From positions 154,232,613 to 154,296,612 of the forward strand of contig NC_081405.1 of NCBI RefSeq assembly GCF_030272615.1: a DNA stretch of 64,000 bases, read 5' to 3'. The position numbers were made by a program, and so were the translations under genes. The notes below the pieces were generated by a model. That model did not search any database, was not told the origin of the DNA, and worked only from the letters and a program-made list of their open reading frames with translations. The DNA comes from Cryptomeria japonica. Lineage: Eukaryota; Streptophyta; Pinopsida; Cupressales; Cupressaceae. Below are positions 1-11,970 of this stretch, piece after piece. Every line of letters begins with the position of its first letter. Positions within the stretch are counted from its first letter, which is position 1.

Positions 1-1549
1 TCCCTTGCCAAAAGTATAGCTTCTTTAGATCTGCATAAAGTTTATTAACCCCCAAGTTCCCTAAGTAAGGGGTATTATGAGCCTCCGATAAGACTACCTT
101 CCTTAAGTCCCCTGAACTAGGAACATGGATTCTGTTATTGTATCCGAGCAACCCTTCTTCATCTAATGTATACCCTTCAACCTTAGGATCCATTGGATCA
201 TATTCTAAAGATAATTTGACTTGCTCATACCATGGGTCATGTCCCTGCTCATCTATTACTTTCCTTTTGAAAGTAGTTTTGAATGTTTCTATAGTCATCA
301 AGTGCCTCCTCCTACTTAAAGCATCTGCCACCCTATTTTCCTTCCCCTTAATATATTCAATTTCAAAATCATATTCACTGAAAAATTCTAACCACGTTCT
401 TTGTCTAGCATTTAAGTGGGGTTGAGTGAAAATGTACTTTAGTCCTTGATTATCAGATTTTAACTCAAAGGGCTTCCCCAGTAAGAAGTGTCTCCATTTT
501 GGTAGGGCATGCACAATTGCTGCTAACTCTAAGTCGTGGGGCACACAATTAACTTCATGATTCTTCAGCTTCCTGGATTCGTAAGCTACTACCCCTTCAT
601 CTTGGATAAGTACTCCTCCTAAACCTTCAATAGAAGCATCAATTACGACTGTGAAGTGTCCATTTGGATCTGGTACCCTTAAAATGGGTGTTGAAGTTAG
701 TTTTTCTTTCAAAATTTGAAATGCCTTATCACTTTGCTCTGTCCACATAAACTTTTTACCTTTCCTCTGTAATGATGTGATAGGGTTTGCTATCTTAGAG
801 AATCCTTCCACAAACCTCCTATAGTACCCTGCTAGCCCCATAAAGCTTCTTACCTTTGAAACATTTTTAGGGATCGACCATTCTATTATTGCCTTTATCT
901 TATCTGGATCAACATCTATTCCTTCCTTTGATATGATATGCCCAAGGTAGTGAATCTTTTCCTCGAAGAAGGCACATTTTGATAATTTTCCATATAACTT
1001 GTGTTCCCTAAACCTTTGCAAAACCATTTGTAGGTGTACTAAATATTCCTCCTCATTCCTAGAGTAAATCAAGATTTCATCTAGAAATACCAAGACAAAT
1101 TTGTCCAAGTAGTCATGAAGTACACTTTTCATTAAAGGTTCATAAATGTAGCTGGGGCATTGGTTGATGATATCCTGATCGGAGGTCTATCTTCGAGAAA
1201 AATGCTGCTCCTTTCATTTGCTCAAAAATATCCTCTATTCGAGGTAAGGGATATCTATTATTTATTGTGATCTTGTTCAACATCCTATAGTCAATGCGTA
1301 GTCTTAAGGTCCCATCCTTCTTCTTAACAAATAAGAATGGTGCTCCCCATGGTGATACACTTGGCCTTATTAATCCCTTAGCTAAGAGTTCCTCTAATTG
1401 CATTTTGAGTTCTTGTAATTTAGTTGTGTTCATTTGATAAGGTGCCCTTGATACTGGTTTAGCTCTCCCGGTAGTAAGTCGATAGAAAAGTCAAAGTTCC
1501 TTTTAGGGGGTAAGCTTGGTAATTCTTCTGGAAATACATCCTTGAATTC
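1..1549 (-). pseudogene. Ty3/gypsy pol: reverse transcriptase, RNase H, start of integrase (broken)
   Basis: The RT starts near 1545 (DVFPEELPSLPP, then RAPYQMN). It shows [24 protein letters not shown] and [10 protein letters not shown] at 1155-1400. A frameshift near 1468 separates FSIDLLPG from [10 protein letters not shown]. Directly after GYHQ (about 1155) the frame jumps to NAPATFM, so about 90 bp between these RT motifs is missing. The catalytic box at about 1070-1090 reads FLDE instead of the usual [YF]xDD. Downstream come the thumb (KIHYLGHIIS), an RNase H domain (VIDASIEGLGGVL, about 600-680; KSDNQGLKY, about 450) and KENRVADALSRRR (about 310-340). The integrase zinc-binding HHCC region (SEAHNTPYLGNLGVNKLYADL) lies at about 20-110, with the second conserved His replaced by Asn (LGNLG for xGHxG). 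Protein and element family are clear; activity is not expected. Confidence 0.9.
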
Positions 1550-2092
1550 TCATAAGAAAGGGGCATTTTCAAGGGTTGGGGTATTTTCCTCTGCTCCTTC
1601 ATCAATTTCAACCATATAGATTAGGCTTCCTCTTCTTCTTTCCTTCTTTAATTGCATGGCTAATATGGTTTCTATATTAATGGGGTTAAACTTTCCTTGG
1701 ATTTTGACCCTTTTTCCCCCATCATCCAAACATTCAACAACTTTGTTATAGCAATCTATGCTATCTTGATGATCTGTTAACCAACTCATTCCAATAATTA
1801 CATCATATAATCCTAGGGGTGCCACATAGAGATCTACCCTTGTTTCAAACTCAGGAAATTGTACCCATGCCCTTGGCAAACACTTAGTTACTTCCCTAGT
1901 TGCCTTATCCCCATATTGAACCGTCAATGATGACTCCATTTGATTAACTTTTAATACATATTTTCTTACTAATTCAGGTGAGATGAAACATTCAGATGAC
2001 CCAATGTCAATTAGAATTGAAATTGGTTGTTCAAATAGTGTACATGTAGTTTCCATGGGAACATTCTGGAGTTTTGTTCTTTGGTTCCTCAC
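1550..2092 (-). pseudogene. Ty3/gypsy retropepsin-like aspartic protease region
   Basis: About 180 codons are open. The active-site segment reads ISILIDIGSSECFISPELV, where the family has D-[ST]-G; here it is D-I-G, so the catalytic triad is altered. The second conserved stretch LYDVIIGMSWL (canonical xDVILGMDWL) identifies the family securely. It lies between the zinc knuckle (about 2160-2200) and the RT, as expected. The frame closes before the RT, whereas intact elements are usually fused here. Confidence 0.85.
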
Positions 2093-2099
2093 TGCTGCA

Positions 2100-3326
2100 T
2101 AAATCCTTTGTTGAGGCCCTTGTTGCGGTTGATTGGCCCTAATTTGATCTCATATTTTGGGGCATTCTCTAGCAAAATGGTTTCCCCCATACATAAAACA
2201 CCCACCTGGAGGTCCCCTCCTGCCTTGATTCCTAGGGGGATCATTCCTTGTTTCACTGGCCCTCGGTGGATAAGTTATCCTGTTGTGTGGTCATTCATGT
2301 TATAATTGCCCCTGTTATTATTATTATTATTATTTCCATTCCTCTGATATTGATTAGGGAGGGGCCTTCTTTCATAAGAATTGTTCCTTTGACTTTTGTT
2401 GAAGTTAGTGTTCCCCTTGAATTCCTGCTTCCTTTTAAATGAGTGTTTCCCATTATAGTTCTGCCTTGTTGCTATTAGGGCTTGAATATTTCTCTCCTAC
2501 CTAAGGGACTTTTCAAGTACTTCATTCATGTTTTTGGGTCCAAGCATGTCAACCTCTGCCCCTATGTTGGTATTTAGTCCCAAAATGAACTTCTTGTTTG
2601 ACCTTCTTCATCCTTCTGGTACATAGGTACGTACTTAAGCAATTTGGTGAACTTATCCCAATATTGTTGGATTGATAGGGGCCCTTGTCATAGATTATGG
2701 AACTCTGTCACCTTCTCATCAAATAACAATTGTGGTAACCACCTTTTACGAAAATGGTGAACAAATTGATCCCATGTGATCGTATCCCTGCTATACCCAT
2801 TTTGCTCCTTTGTGTTGGTCCACCAACTAATTGCCTCCCTTGTTAGTTCATAGGAACCCCATAAGGCCTTGGTTGTTTCACTAAAATCGCTTAGTTTGAA
2901 ATACTTTTCCATTTCATTTAACCAATTTTCAGCTCCTTCATCAATTTGCTTCCCATCGAACTTAGGGGGGTGATTTTCTTCAAATCCTTAGAGAGTTCCA
3001 ACATGTTACTTTCTCTTATTGTCCATCACATTCCCTTGATTGCTACCAGGGTTCCCATTTTCAATTCCACTTCGATTTTCAATGTCATTCTGCCTTGCTC
3101 TAAGGTTCTGCATTGATTGCTCCAAGAAGTTGATCTTATCCCTTTGTTCGGTTAGCAAGTTGATTATGGCCTCAACCCCATCTTCGTTATTCCCTTGGTT
3201 TTGTTGATTCCCTTCATCATTTTCCTCATGGTTTTCTTCAAGGTTTTCCTCATGGTTAGGTTCCCTTTGTCTCCTAGTGGTAGCAAGTCTTCCATTTCCC
3301 CTTCCTCTTTCTCTTCCTCTAGCCAT
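2100..3326 (-). pseudogene. Ty3/gypsy gag with altered CCHC zinc knuckle (broken)
   Basis: The start at 3326 opens with a basic MARGRERGRGNGR and an acidic Glu/Asn-rich tract. The capsid part (2688-2912) has EKYFKLSDF, ALWGSYELTREAISWWT and the ITWDQFVHHFRKRWLP pattern typical of the plant retrotransposon gag domain (PF03732 type). The nucleocapsid knuckle at about 2160-2200 reads C-F-M-Y-G-G-N-H-F-A-R-E-C, a C-x2-Y-x4-H-x4-C with the second Cys changed to Tyr, followed three codons later by a TGA stop. Several further frame breaks separate these pieces. Confidence 0.85.
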
Positions 3327-3459
3327 CTAGGGTTTACATGTAAATTAAATTATATACTTAGTTCTTGATTTAAGATTTTATAATTTAATCTCTACCATTG
3401 CAAGACACTCCCTTAGTTGTGTAAGTTGAAGTGAGCACAAGGCCTAGATTTTAACCTTC

Positions 3460-3471
3460 GCTTTGATACCA
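3460..3471 (-). other. Primer-binding site of the left gypsy element
   Basis: The minus strand reads TGGTATCAAAGC, one base from TGGTATCAGAGC, the initiator-Met tRNA complement used by many plant LTR elements. It lies two bases inside the LTR end (TGTAATAACCC on the plus strand at 3474) and just upstream of gag, which fixes the orientation. Confidence 0.8.
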
Positions 3472-3473
3472 CA

Positions 3474-4637
3474 TGTAATAACCCACTATACTTAACCCAA
3501 GAAAATTTTGACAACATTTTTTTATTTATTTAATCATTTGTGTTTGATTCAATCGCATACTCTGGGCATCTATCCATTTGGATTATGCATTCATCCATCT
3601 GGGGTGAGCATCTAACCATATGGGTTAGGCATATGTCCATACGAGACAGGAGGTTTCATCTATCCAATACAGGATAGGCATCTACCCAAATAGGGTAGGC
3701 ATCTATCCAACTTGGGATAGGAGGTGCTCTAGCTAGAGACTTAGACTCATTGGGACCATTCGGGTCCTAAGTCACTCACTAAGAACTACACTCCTTTAAT
3801 AGGTGTTCATCGAGGTCGCTGCCCTTAGGAGCAAGTAAAATAATATATTGCAAGCTTGAATTCTGCCTCGAAATTTGGCCTAAAGCCTCGAGAAGTCAAG
3901 CAAATCCATACGGGATTTCTTCGGAGTATGCGTTGAATTACTTTTTCTTTTATTACACTTATCTTTCAATCAGGATTCTTCTTAATCCTTCTTCTTACCA
4001 AATCCTAGACCCCATCCCTAAATGCCTGAGTACTAGGGACAACTTCGTCCCTAGACTGCCTACATACCCGTTTCAGCAAGGGATCAAGGCGTATAATATA
4101 TAGTTTTGTTTTCTAATCTATGATTTAATGTAAACTGTTTGGTGGGTACGCAACCCTTTCTAGGTCAATGTCCCAGACAGTTTCTCTGTGGTTGCTACCC
4201 ACGATGATAGCTTTTAAGCAAAGGATCAAGGTGACCTATTGCTTGTGGCCTAAAATAACTAGGTCCTAATACCTATCATAAGTGTCACCCTTGACCCAAT
4301 TGTCAATCGTCAACAACTCTTCGAGATTAAGCCAAGTTTATCAAAGCATTTCACTCAATCACTCTAAGGGGTTTACTAAAGTTTATCTAGTGGATGTAAA
4401 TTCATTTAAAGATTATCTTATTAGGTTGTTGATCCAAGGGGGATTGCCCACCCCTTGGATTTTAACTTTCAAGTGTCCCTTATTACTCCCCGACGATTTA
4501 TAGGGACGATGCCACAGACGTCGTTGATGCAGATTTATTAGGCGTTAGGTGCAGTAGTTCAACATGACAACATTAACCGTAAGCGTGACCCAGAGGCACC
4601 GTATATACCAAACGTTGCTAAGTTTTAGTTTCCAACA
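3474..4637 (-). repeat. Probable 5' LTR of the left gypsy element
   Basis: The inner edge at 3474 is firm because the PBS abuts it. The outer edge is a proposal: on the minus strand TGTTGGAAACTAAAAC begins at 4637 and would give a TG...CA LTR of 1,164 bp. Its partner LTR is outside the window, so the length is unproven. Confidence 0.45.
3540..3730. repeat. Degenerate ~30-bp tandem repeat inside the LTR
   Basis: Imperfect units built on GGCATCTATCCA plus a GGGATA/GGGTTA half recur about six times (GCATCTATCCATTTGG, GAGCATCTAACCATATGG, GGCATCTACCCAAATAGG, GGCATCTATCCAACTTGG). Confidence 0.6.
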
Positions 4638-5445
4638 CCTCTTGTTGAGTTTTATAACTAAGAGAGCTAACTCTTATATTCAATGAACTTAAAATTATTC
4701 TAATGTAGACATAATTGAAACTCATATTGAGAAATATGCCACGAATTTATCTCTGCGTATAAATGAAGGAAATTCACTTGAAGTAGAATCTTATTAACGT
4801 TCAAAAAGAAGAATAAATTTAAATAAGAGATCTACCATCTAGTGACATCAATTACGCAACTAGCATGGATAAATAAGAAAGTGTAACTTGTATAGAAATA
4901 ACGAGAATTGAATAAATATACCACCACTAAAAGTAACTTGCATGACATTAAATTCATCTTTTTCTAATTTTACCCTCTTTTAAAATAATATTGATACTTA
5001 GGTAAGAAAGGAAATATCAATCTAAATTCGTGAAATAAATGAACCATCCAATTAAATAAATCTACTTAGTTAAAATTCATTGTGGAGAATTTAAATTGTT
5101 CATTCCTATCTAAGTTTTCCAATCACTTGACAAAATGATTTCCCATTTATCTAATCTAGATTCAATTGTTGGGACCTGTTTCCAATTTTAATCCCTTTTA
5201 GAATAAAATTTGATAAATTAACAATCCTTTTCTATGTATTTATATTCATATAATTAAAATTAGTATTAACATAATCTTAATATATTAATATTATTAATAA
5301 ATTATTATATTTTTATTCTATTTAAAACCTATTAATACCTAATCTTACTTTGATTAATTTTTATTTATGGAAATAATAACTACTGATTTATTTATTAGTG
5401 GTTAAATAAAATAAAAAATATAGATAATAGTTGTATGATGAAATT

Positions 5446-5735
5446 ACAGAGTTACAGAGAATGATTTTCTCGAGGCATCAACAAATTTTACATATTCCTG
5501 AGATATATTTTTTTGAAAAGGTTTATTTATAGAGAATGATTTTCGGGAGGCATCAACAAATTTCACATAAAACTGAGATATATTTCTTTGAAAGGGTTTA
5601 TTTACTGATTTTCTGGAGGCATCAATAGATTTCACACATTCTTGAAAAAAAAAATTTGAAAGGGCTTATTTACAGAGAATGATTTTCCAGAGACATTGAT
5701 ATAAAACAATAATTTAAAGAAAGGGTTTATTTAAG
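5446..5735. repeat. ~75-bp tandem repeat, four diverged copies
   Basis: Each unit contains AGAGAATGATTTTC, then GGAGGCATCAAC, TTTCACA and GAAAGGGTTTATTTA. Copies start near 5454, 5529, 5604 and 5671. The third has lost the AGAGAA part and the fourth is the most diverged. The repetitive minus-strand peptide here (DASRKSF) is a by-product of the repeat. Confidence 0.8.
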
Positions 5736-5738
5736 AGA

Positions 5739-5802
5739 ATAGAGGTAGAAAGAAAAATTCACTATTAAACATAGAGGTAGAAAGAAAAATTCACTATTAA
5801 GG
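5739..5802. repeat. 32-bp tandem duplication
   Basis: ATAGAGGTAGAAAGAAAAAT plus TCACTATTAA occurs twice with a 32-bp period (5741 and 5773). Confidence 0.85.
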
Positions 5803-7189
5803 AATAATATTTTCATTTGATTGATCAAAAACAAGATTCATATACAGGTAATTAATTTTTATTCAAAGTAAGTTTTATTCACCGAAAAGAAAAGAATAAA
5901 AGCAAGAAAACAAGATTCATGCACGGGTAATTAATTTTTATTCACGAGAGAAGAATTAATTCTTCGAAAAATAGCTAAATAGGAAAAATAGGATTTTTGC
6001 ACAAATCTAGACTTAAATAGAAAAGAAAGAAAAAGCAAGATCTCTTTCCTTCTTTTTCACTAAAGAAAATTAATTAAATAAATAGATATCCTTACATGCA
6101 TTTTTAAGGAGAAAAGGTTTACTTTTTTTTTGAAACAACAAATACATATATATTTTTTTTTTAGAATTAATAGAATTTTCTTTATTATTTTTTCTAATTA
6201 CTAAGATGGTAGATCTTTTATATGAAATAAATTCTAAGAGAGAAAAAAAAACTATTTCTTGCAAAATAAAAAGTTCACGTGTGTCAATTAAAAGAATGTG
6301 AAGAGAGGAGAACCTGGATACTCGAAGCTTGATGTAGAATCCCCTCCAAATTCTTCAAGCTAGCCTCCCTTGATCCTTCCTTGCAACTTTGAGAAATTTC
6401 TTCAAAACAACTACTTAGCAATCCTACAATGAAATGTGACTACAAAGAAAAACCTACTACTTTCAATAAGTTGAGAAGATTTCTTTCTTCAAAATAACCA
6501 ACTCCCTCTTTTAAAAAAATTGCATACATTATATAAAAAAGATCCCTCAATTCCACTATCAAGAAAATTAATTGAAAGAAATTATTCTTTTCCAATATTG
6601 GATCCATGCAAAATTGATTAATATCTTAGTGGGGGAGTTACATGCAAGGAAATTAAAGAATGAAGATTCCTCTGGAAGCTTCTAATTTCTCCTACAACAT
6701 GTGCCTATTTGAAAATGGAAAATTAAATAATGCCTATTTAAATTATTTTCTCCAAGTGTGTATGCTGGTCCATTATTTAACCTTTTATAATAATTATTCA
6801 ACCATATTTAATAGCTCAACCACAAAAAAATATAATAGTAATTATATCAAATTAAAAGTGACAAAGGAGGGTTATGACACTATCATTCCCTAGATAAAAT
6901 GAAAGATAGCTAAATTTCCCAACGGTTTGTATTGTCCCAAAAAAAAAGAAATCAAGATATAATAAAAAGTAGAATAATGAAATAAATAGAAGAATGTAAA
7001 ATGCTCTATCTCTCCTATATCCATGTACCTACAAGGGTATCATGGGTGGACCAAGTAATATTAATAGACATATATAGGTAAGCTCGAGGGAACACAAATA
7101 ATCATACTAAAATCTATATTCTAAAGATAAGAAGCATATTTATCTAAGGAATTTATGCCAATAGATTGTTATTCTCTTGATCTTGATCA

Positions 7190-9200
7190 TAGGGAGAGGG
7201 AGGTCAAGCCTATAAAAGAAATATTAGTAAAGAATTACCACACCTATGACTTGTAGCAAGAGATAAAGATCTAGATGCAAGAACATCATTATGGACATCT
7301 TGTGATATGGTTTTCAATGATCTTACAAAGATCATAGGCAATGCCAAATTATCCTCTAAAGATTTAAACTAGCCTCCTTGGGAAGGAGAGTCTAGTGAAT
7401 CTATGTTAGAGAAAGAGACAAGAGGAATACCACCACTAATCTCATGAATAGGAGTAGTGGCAGGCACAGAGGGAGTTGGAACTTTTACAAGAAGAACTAA
7501 TGGAAAGAGGTCTAGAGGAGGAAAAGATAGCGGATTAGACTTTTTCTTGTGAAATGATGGAATGGGACCTTTCTCAAACTCTCACTTAGGAGGTTGTTGA
7601 CAAATTTCAACATTAATGGTGGTAGGTATAATGAGATGGAAGATGTGTGACAAGATCACCATTGGATAACACCTTCATGTTTGGAATATCCAATTTCTCA
7701 ATGAAAGATGGAACATTAAGAAGGTTAAGAATCAATAAAAGTTTCATCGAGGGAGTTGGGAAATCATAGACACTTTTGAGGTGAGGTTCATTAGGATCAC
7801 ATAGAGGAATTATAAGTGGTACAAAATAAATAGTGACCAAAGGTGGATAAGGAGAAGAATTAGGCATGAGTAAGTCAGCAAGTGGTCACATAGGTGGAGG
7901 ATGGTCATCAACACATATATACATAACATCCTGCTTGTGAGATAATGCATGCCTATGATGCTTACACTCATGTACAAGTTGGTTTTGGTTGTTGTGAGGA
8001 TACAAAAACTATATAAGATACAAATAAGAAAACTCTGGTTCACTTTTGAAGTTATCTTCACCTCTAAAACTAGGGGAATAATAGGCCCTACAAGTGGAAG
8101 GTGAGGTGATTGAGGTGTATGCATTCTAGTTTATACCATAGGTTCCTTTCAACTTCCTCCTTAGAGGTAGTTGGAGGAATAGGAGGTGCCCTTAGAGGAT
8201 GAGACATAAATGGTCCAAAAGAGGATCCATGTCCAATAGGTTGCTTCCCCTTTCCTATTTATGAAGTAGATATGGATACACCAAGAATTACCGGTGGACG
8301 AAAAAACCCAAGGGGAAGATTTAAAGAACATAGAATATTTTCCCCTTATATTGTAGGAATAGTAGGAGGAACATAAGACATTATCTAGGGCTAGGACATA
8401 TTTTAAGAAATGGGAGGTCTACCCAACAAAACATGTTTAGCCCTAGCTCTTGAAGAGGAAGGAATGGAGGTAGAAACACGTTGATGTGATTTAGTAGATA
8501 CAAGGGAAGAAACCATAGGAGAGGATCAAGAGGAAAGTGTATAAGAAGACATTGAATACCCAACTTTTAACTTATAATATGCCTTGAATAATAGATCGCT
8601 ACAAATTTGTAGAGGTCTTAGAGGAGTATGTAAAAAATAATTCAGAGAAAACCCCCATGAGATACAAGTGGCTTATATCCATAAACTTGGATAATATGCA
8701 TTGTACCATCATGAGGAAACTTTAGAGTTTTAAGCACAATGAAAGTGGCTGCATTCATGAAAACTAGCCATGGAATGCCTAGTTTCACTTTGAATAGGTC
8801 AAATCTAGGAATGACAACAAATGTAGTTGTATTGACTTGGGTCTAACTTGAAACAACAAATTAATGGAACCCATAGTAGGCCAAGGGAGACCACCATGTG
8901 TATTATTGATCATAGGTAAACTACCATATTTATCCTTATGAAACCTATTATAAAAAAATGTTTCCTTTATTATGATATTGACCTTGCTTATAAGATAAAC
9001 AAGAGAACACCATTTATGGTTTTCTCATTAAAATGAGAAATGATATATAGAGATTTGTACTTTGTATCATAAGGTAGATAATTAGATGAAAGTGATATGA
9101 TATAATGACACACGCCTGAAATAATTAGGTTCATACATCAATGTAGTAGGAGGAGCTAAAGTTTCAATTGTTATGAAGTTGGCAAAATGTAATGGAAATG
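7190..9200 (-). pseudogene. Decayed Ty3/gypsy relic (protease-RT linker region)
   Basis: A broken but recognisable minus-strand coding stretch. Near 8660-8800 it reads FKVKLGIPWL followed by LKFPHDGTMHIIQ, the pattern after the protease in Athila/Tat-like plant gypsy polyproteins (xxLGRPWL ... KFPxxG). Further on come Ser/Pro-rich segments (SSSRARAKHVLLGRPPIS near 8430; PTPSVPATTPIHEISGG near 7460). I see no RT or integrase motif and no LTRs, so it is an internal fragment. Low amino-acid complexity makes the outer limits approximate. Confidence 0.55.
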
Positions 9201-11970
9201 GATCTGAATAGATCTATAGTTGTTGATTCAGTTTGGAAACCAATTTATTAACACTTTTTTTTGTCATTGATTCAAGTGTTACTTGCATTTATGTGGTCTT
9301 GTACTATATGGAAATGATGCACGCATTAATCTATATCATGCCCAAGAACATGGTGAAATTGAAAAAATGTTTTTCCAGCATACCAAGTTGGATAAGGTTT
9401 ATCACTTAGAAGTGGTTTGATTTCAAGAAGTGTTATCAGTTTATTTTATTTTATTTTTTTGCATAATATTTAATAAATAATCAGATAGCTTGGTAAATGG
9501 TCTTCACTTATGAGGTGCTACATCCTAGACCTCAAAATCCCAAGGTATAATTATTAACTTCTCTCATGATTAAAAGGCTTATTTATTTTATGGTTTGTAG
9601 AAGAAGAATAACCACCCTAGTTATCGAGGTGATTCAATTAGGTTGAGATCCCATACTAACCAACAATTTGTTGATGATATTTCAAGAGGGTGCAAAGATG
9701 AGCAAAATAATTTATTTTTCATTTATAAGATTTTATCCCTACGCATTGGCTATAAGTTTATCATGAATACACATTGTACATTAGAATTTTAGAGTGTATA
9801 GGGAATTTGTGAGAATAATAATTGATATCTAAATATGAAATTAGTTTCCTTTTTAGTAGGTCCTTACTTACAATGGATGAGATTAGTAAACATGACCCGT
9901 GGTCCAATATTTGCCTAGAAGTGTTGGAGCAACCGATTGATTACTTGTTCAAATGTGTAAATTGAATTGTGAGGAAGAGAGAAAAACTAGTACATCTAGG
10001 TATCTTTCAATGACCATAGGAATAACTTTGCTAACAATGCAAAATATGTGTATTAAAAAAGAACCAACACTGATCCAATTTTTTAACTTGAATCACTAAA
10101 AAGTGACAAATATGTTTTCAATTTTGAAATGATGTAAACTTATAAAATGTGTATTATTCAATGCATTTATGTTTGTATTTTTTTGAAAAAATTATAAAAC
10201 TATTTGAATATATTTATTTATAAATTTGACACTATAATTTAATTGCTAATATAATGTTGAAAATGAAGTTACATGGAACACCACTCTTTATATAGTAACT
10301 TTTTTCCTTCAATTTTTTTTTTGTATTTATAACTTGAAACTTTAGTGCATGAATTTTTTTTTCAAGTTTTGATAAATACATTTGTCTAAGTAATTATTAA
10401 AATATGTGTGAATAAAAACCACATCTTTTCCATAGAATATCACCTTTTGCCCTACTATTTATCTAAAATAGAAATTTGTTTATACTATATTGCCATATAA
10501 TATTTTATTTAGTGTATCATTTTTTTTAAAAAAAATTTAAATAAGTTTTAGTATTTTTTCTTGATATGATAATAAACAATATATTTTGGTTTTAATCACC
10601 TACTTTTAGTAAAATAAATAATAAATAATAAAAATAATTAAACTATTACAAAAATATATAGTTGAAAACTACACTAATAGGTCTACAAAAGGTATTTTTA
10701 TATCTTTTATATATATTATCTACATGAGTAGGAGTTGCTGACACATCATGTTATTCAAACAATTTTATTTTCTGGTAAATTAGCCTCAAAGTGTGCTTCA
10801 TATCCATTTAGTAAATACTTTTAGTTGGAAAAGTTGTGGCCATATCTAATTTATTTAGAATGAATCTATCTAGATCATATGTTTGATAAAAGTTGAAATT
10901 TAGTTAGAAGTTCTTAAATTCACTTGTGATGATATGTTGGCCAAATGTATGACACAACTTTGTACTTTTACTCTAATGCATACTTGATCTCTCTTCTTTG
11001 TGGAGTTTTTTCTCTCAAAGGTTTCTCCATGTAAATCTTGTGTTATGTGATACTTTTATGTTGTTGATTTGTGCCTCATTGTTACTATCTTATGGTGATA
11101 TTATTCTTTATTCTTTATTCTTGTTGTTATAAGTTCACATAAGATAGGGTTATTAAGCATGATATGCAGGCTGATTTTTAACATCGTTGAGAAAAATGAT
11201 CTGATCATAATTTTTCACATGAAAAAATTTAATTTTTAGATTTGCATATAAGTTTCATATTTTTATGTTTTAGTTTTCCAAGCCTGTATCTCATACTTTG
11301 ATTGGTTTATTGGATAGAGATTGATCTTCACAACATGTGCTATTGAACCCTTTTAATTCTTAATATATAATTTGACCTACATGTCAGAAATAGGGGTTGA
11401 GAATTTATTTATTAGCATTTTGGACAAGTGTTATTCATTTTTCAATGTGGGTTTCTATTGAAGAGTGCAGATTTTTTAAAATAAAACAAGAAATCGGACA
11501 TTTTGTTCACTGAAAATGAATTGCTTGATCGTTTGGTATTGATTGTTGTGGATTCACTTTTTCATGTTTTGGATAATCTATTTAGATCTCCATTTGAATG
11601 TTCATCAATTCATTTTTCTATGAAATTCTAATTTGATTAAATCTGAATATCTTTAATTTTTGAATTTCCCTTAGATGATTGCATCAACACTTGTAGGAAT
11701 TGTGATATTTCTAATTAATACAATATTGGTTTGATATATCTAATTTAAACTTCCACTGTCTTAAAGAAAATTTATGGTTATCATTGTCTATTAGCATAGA
11801 TTTCATTATCATTTCTTGTTACCATATCATCTTTATTTATTTATTTCCAATTCATGTTAGGATGTAATAATAGTAAGATAAGCATTCACCTTCAAATCTT
11901 CTTACAATTATGCTCATATTTTGAAATATAATATTGTAAGTCTTGCATATTACATTTACTTTCAAAACTT
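9200..11970. other. AT-rich DNA, no gene or element recognised
   Basis: Stops are dense in all frames and I found no internal duplication, terminal repeat or domain motif. It may hold the 5' part or flank of the hAT relic that follows. Confidence 0.5.

Larger units (their letters stand above)
1..4637 (-). mobile_element. Ty3/gypsy LTR retrotransposon, cut by the left window edge, degenerate
   Basis: Read on the minus strand from right to left, the order is LTR, PBS, gag, zinc knuckle, aspartic protease, reverse transcriptase, RNase H and integrase, which is the Ty3/gypsy (Metaviridae) order. The integrase runs off the window at base 1, so the 3' end and second LTR are not visible. Every ORF is broken by stops, frameshifts or deletion, so this copy is dead. 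The right boundary (about 4637) rests only on a TG...CA end and is uncertain. The target-site duplication cannot be tested because the other end lies outside the window. Confidence 0.9.
4638..7190. other. AT-rich DNA without recognisable gene
   Basis: Only short, low-complexity frames are present. It holds two small tandem repeats (listed separately) and a diverged pair of about 80 bp (AACAAGATTCATATACAGG near 5831 and AACAAGATTCATGCACGGG near 5910). Parts may belong to the LTR element if the LTR is longer than proposed. Confidence 0.6.
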
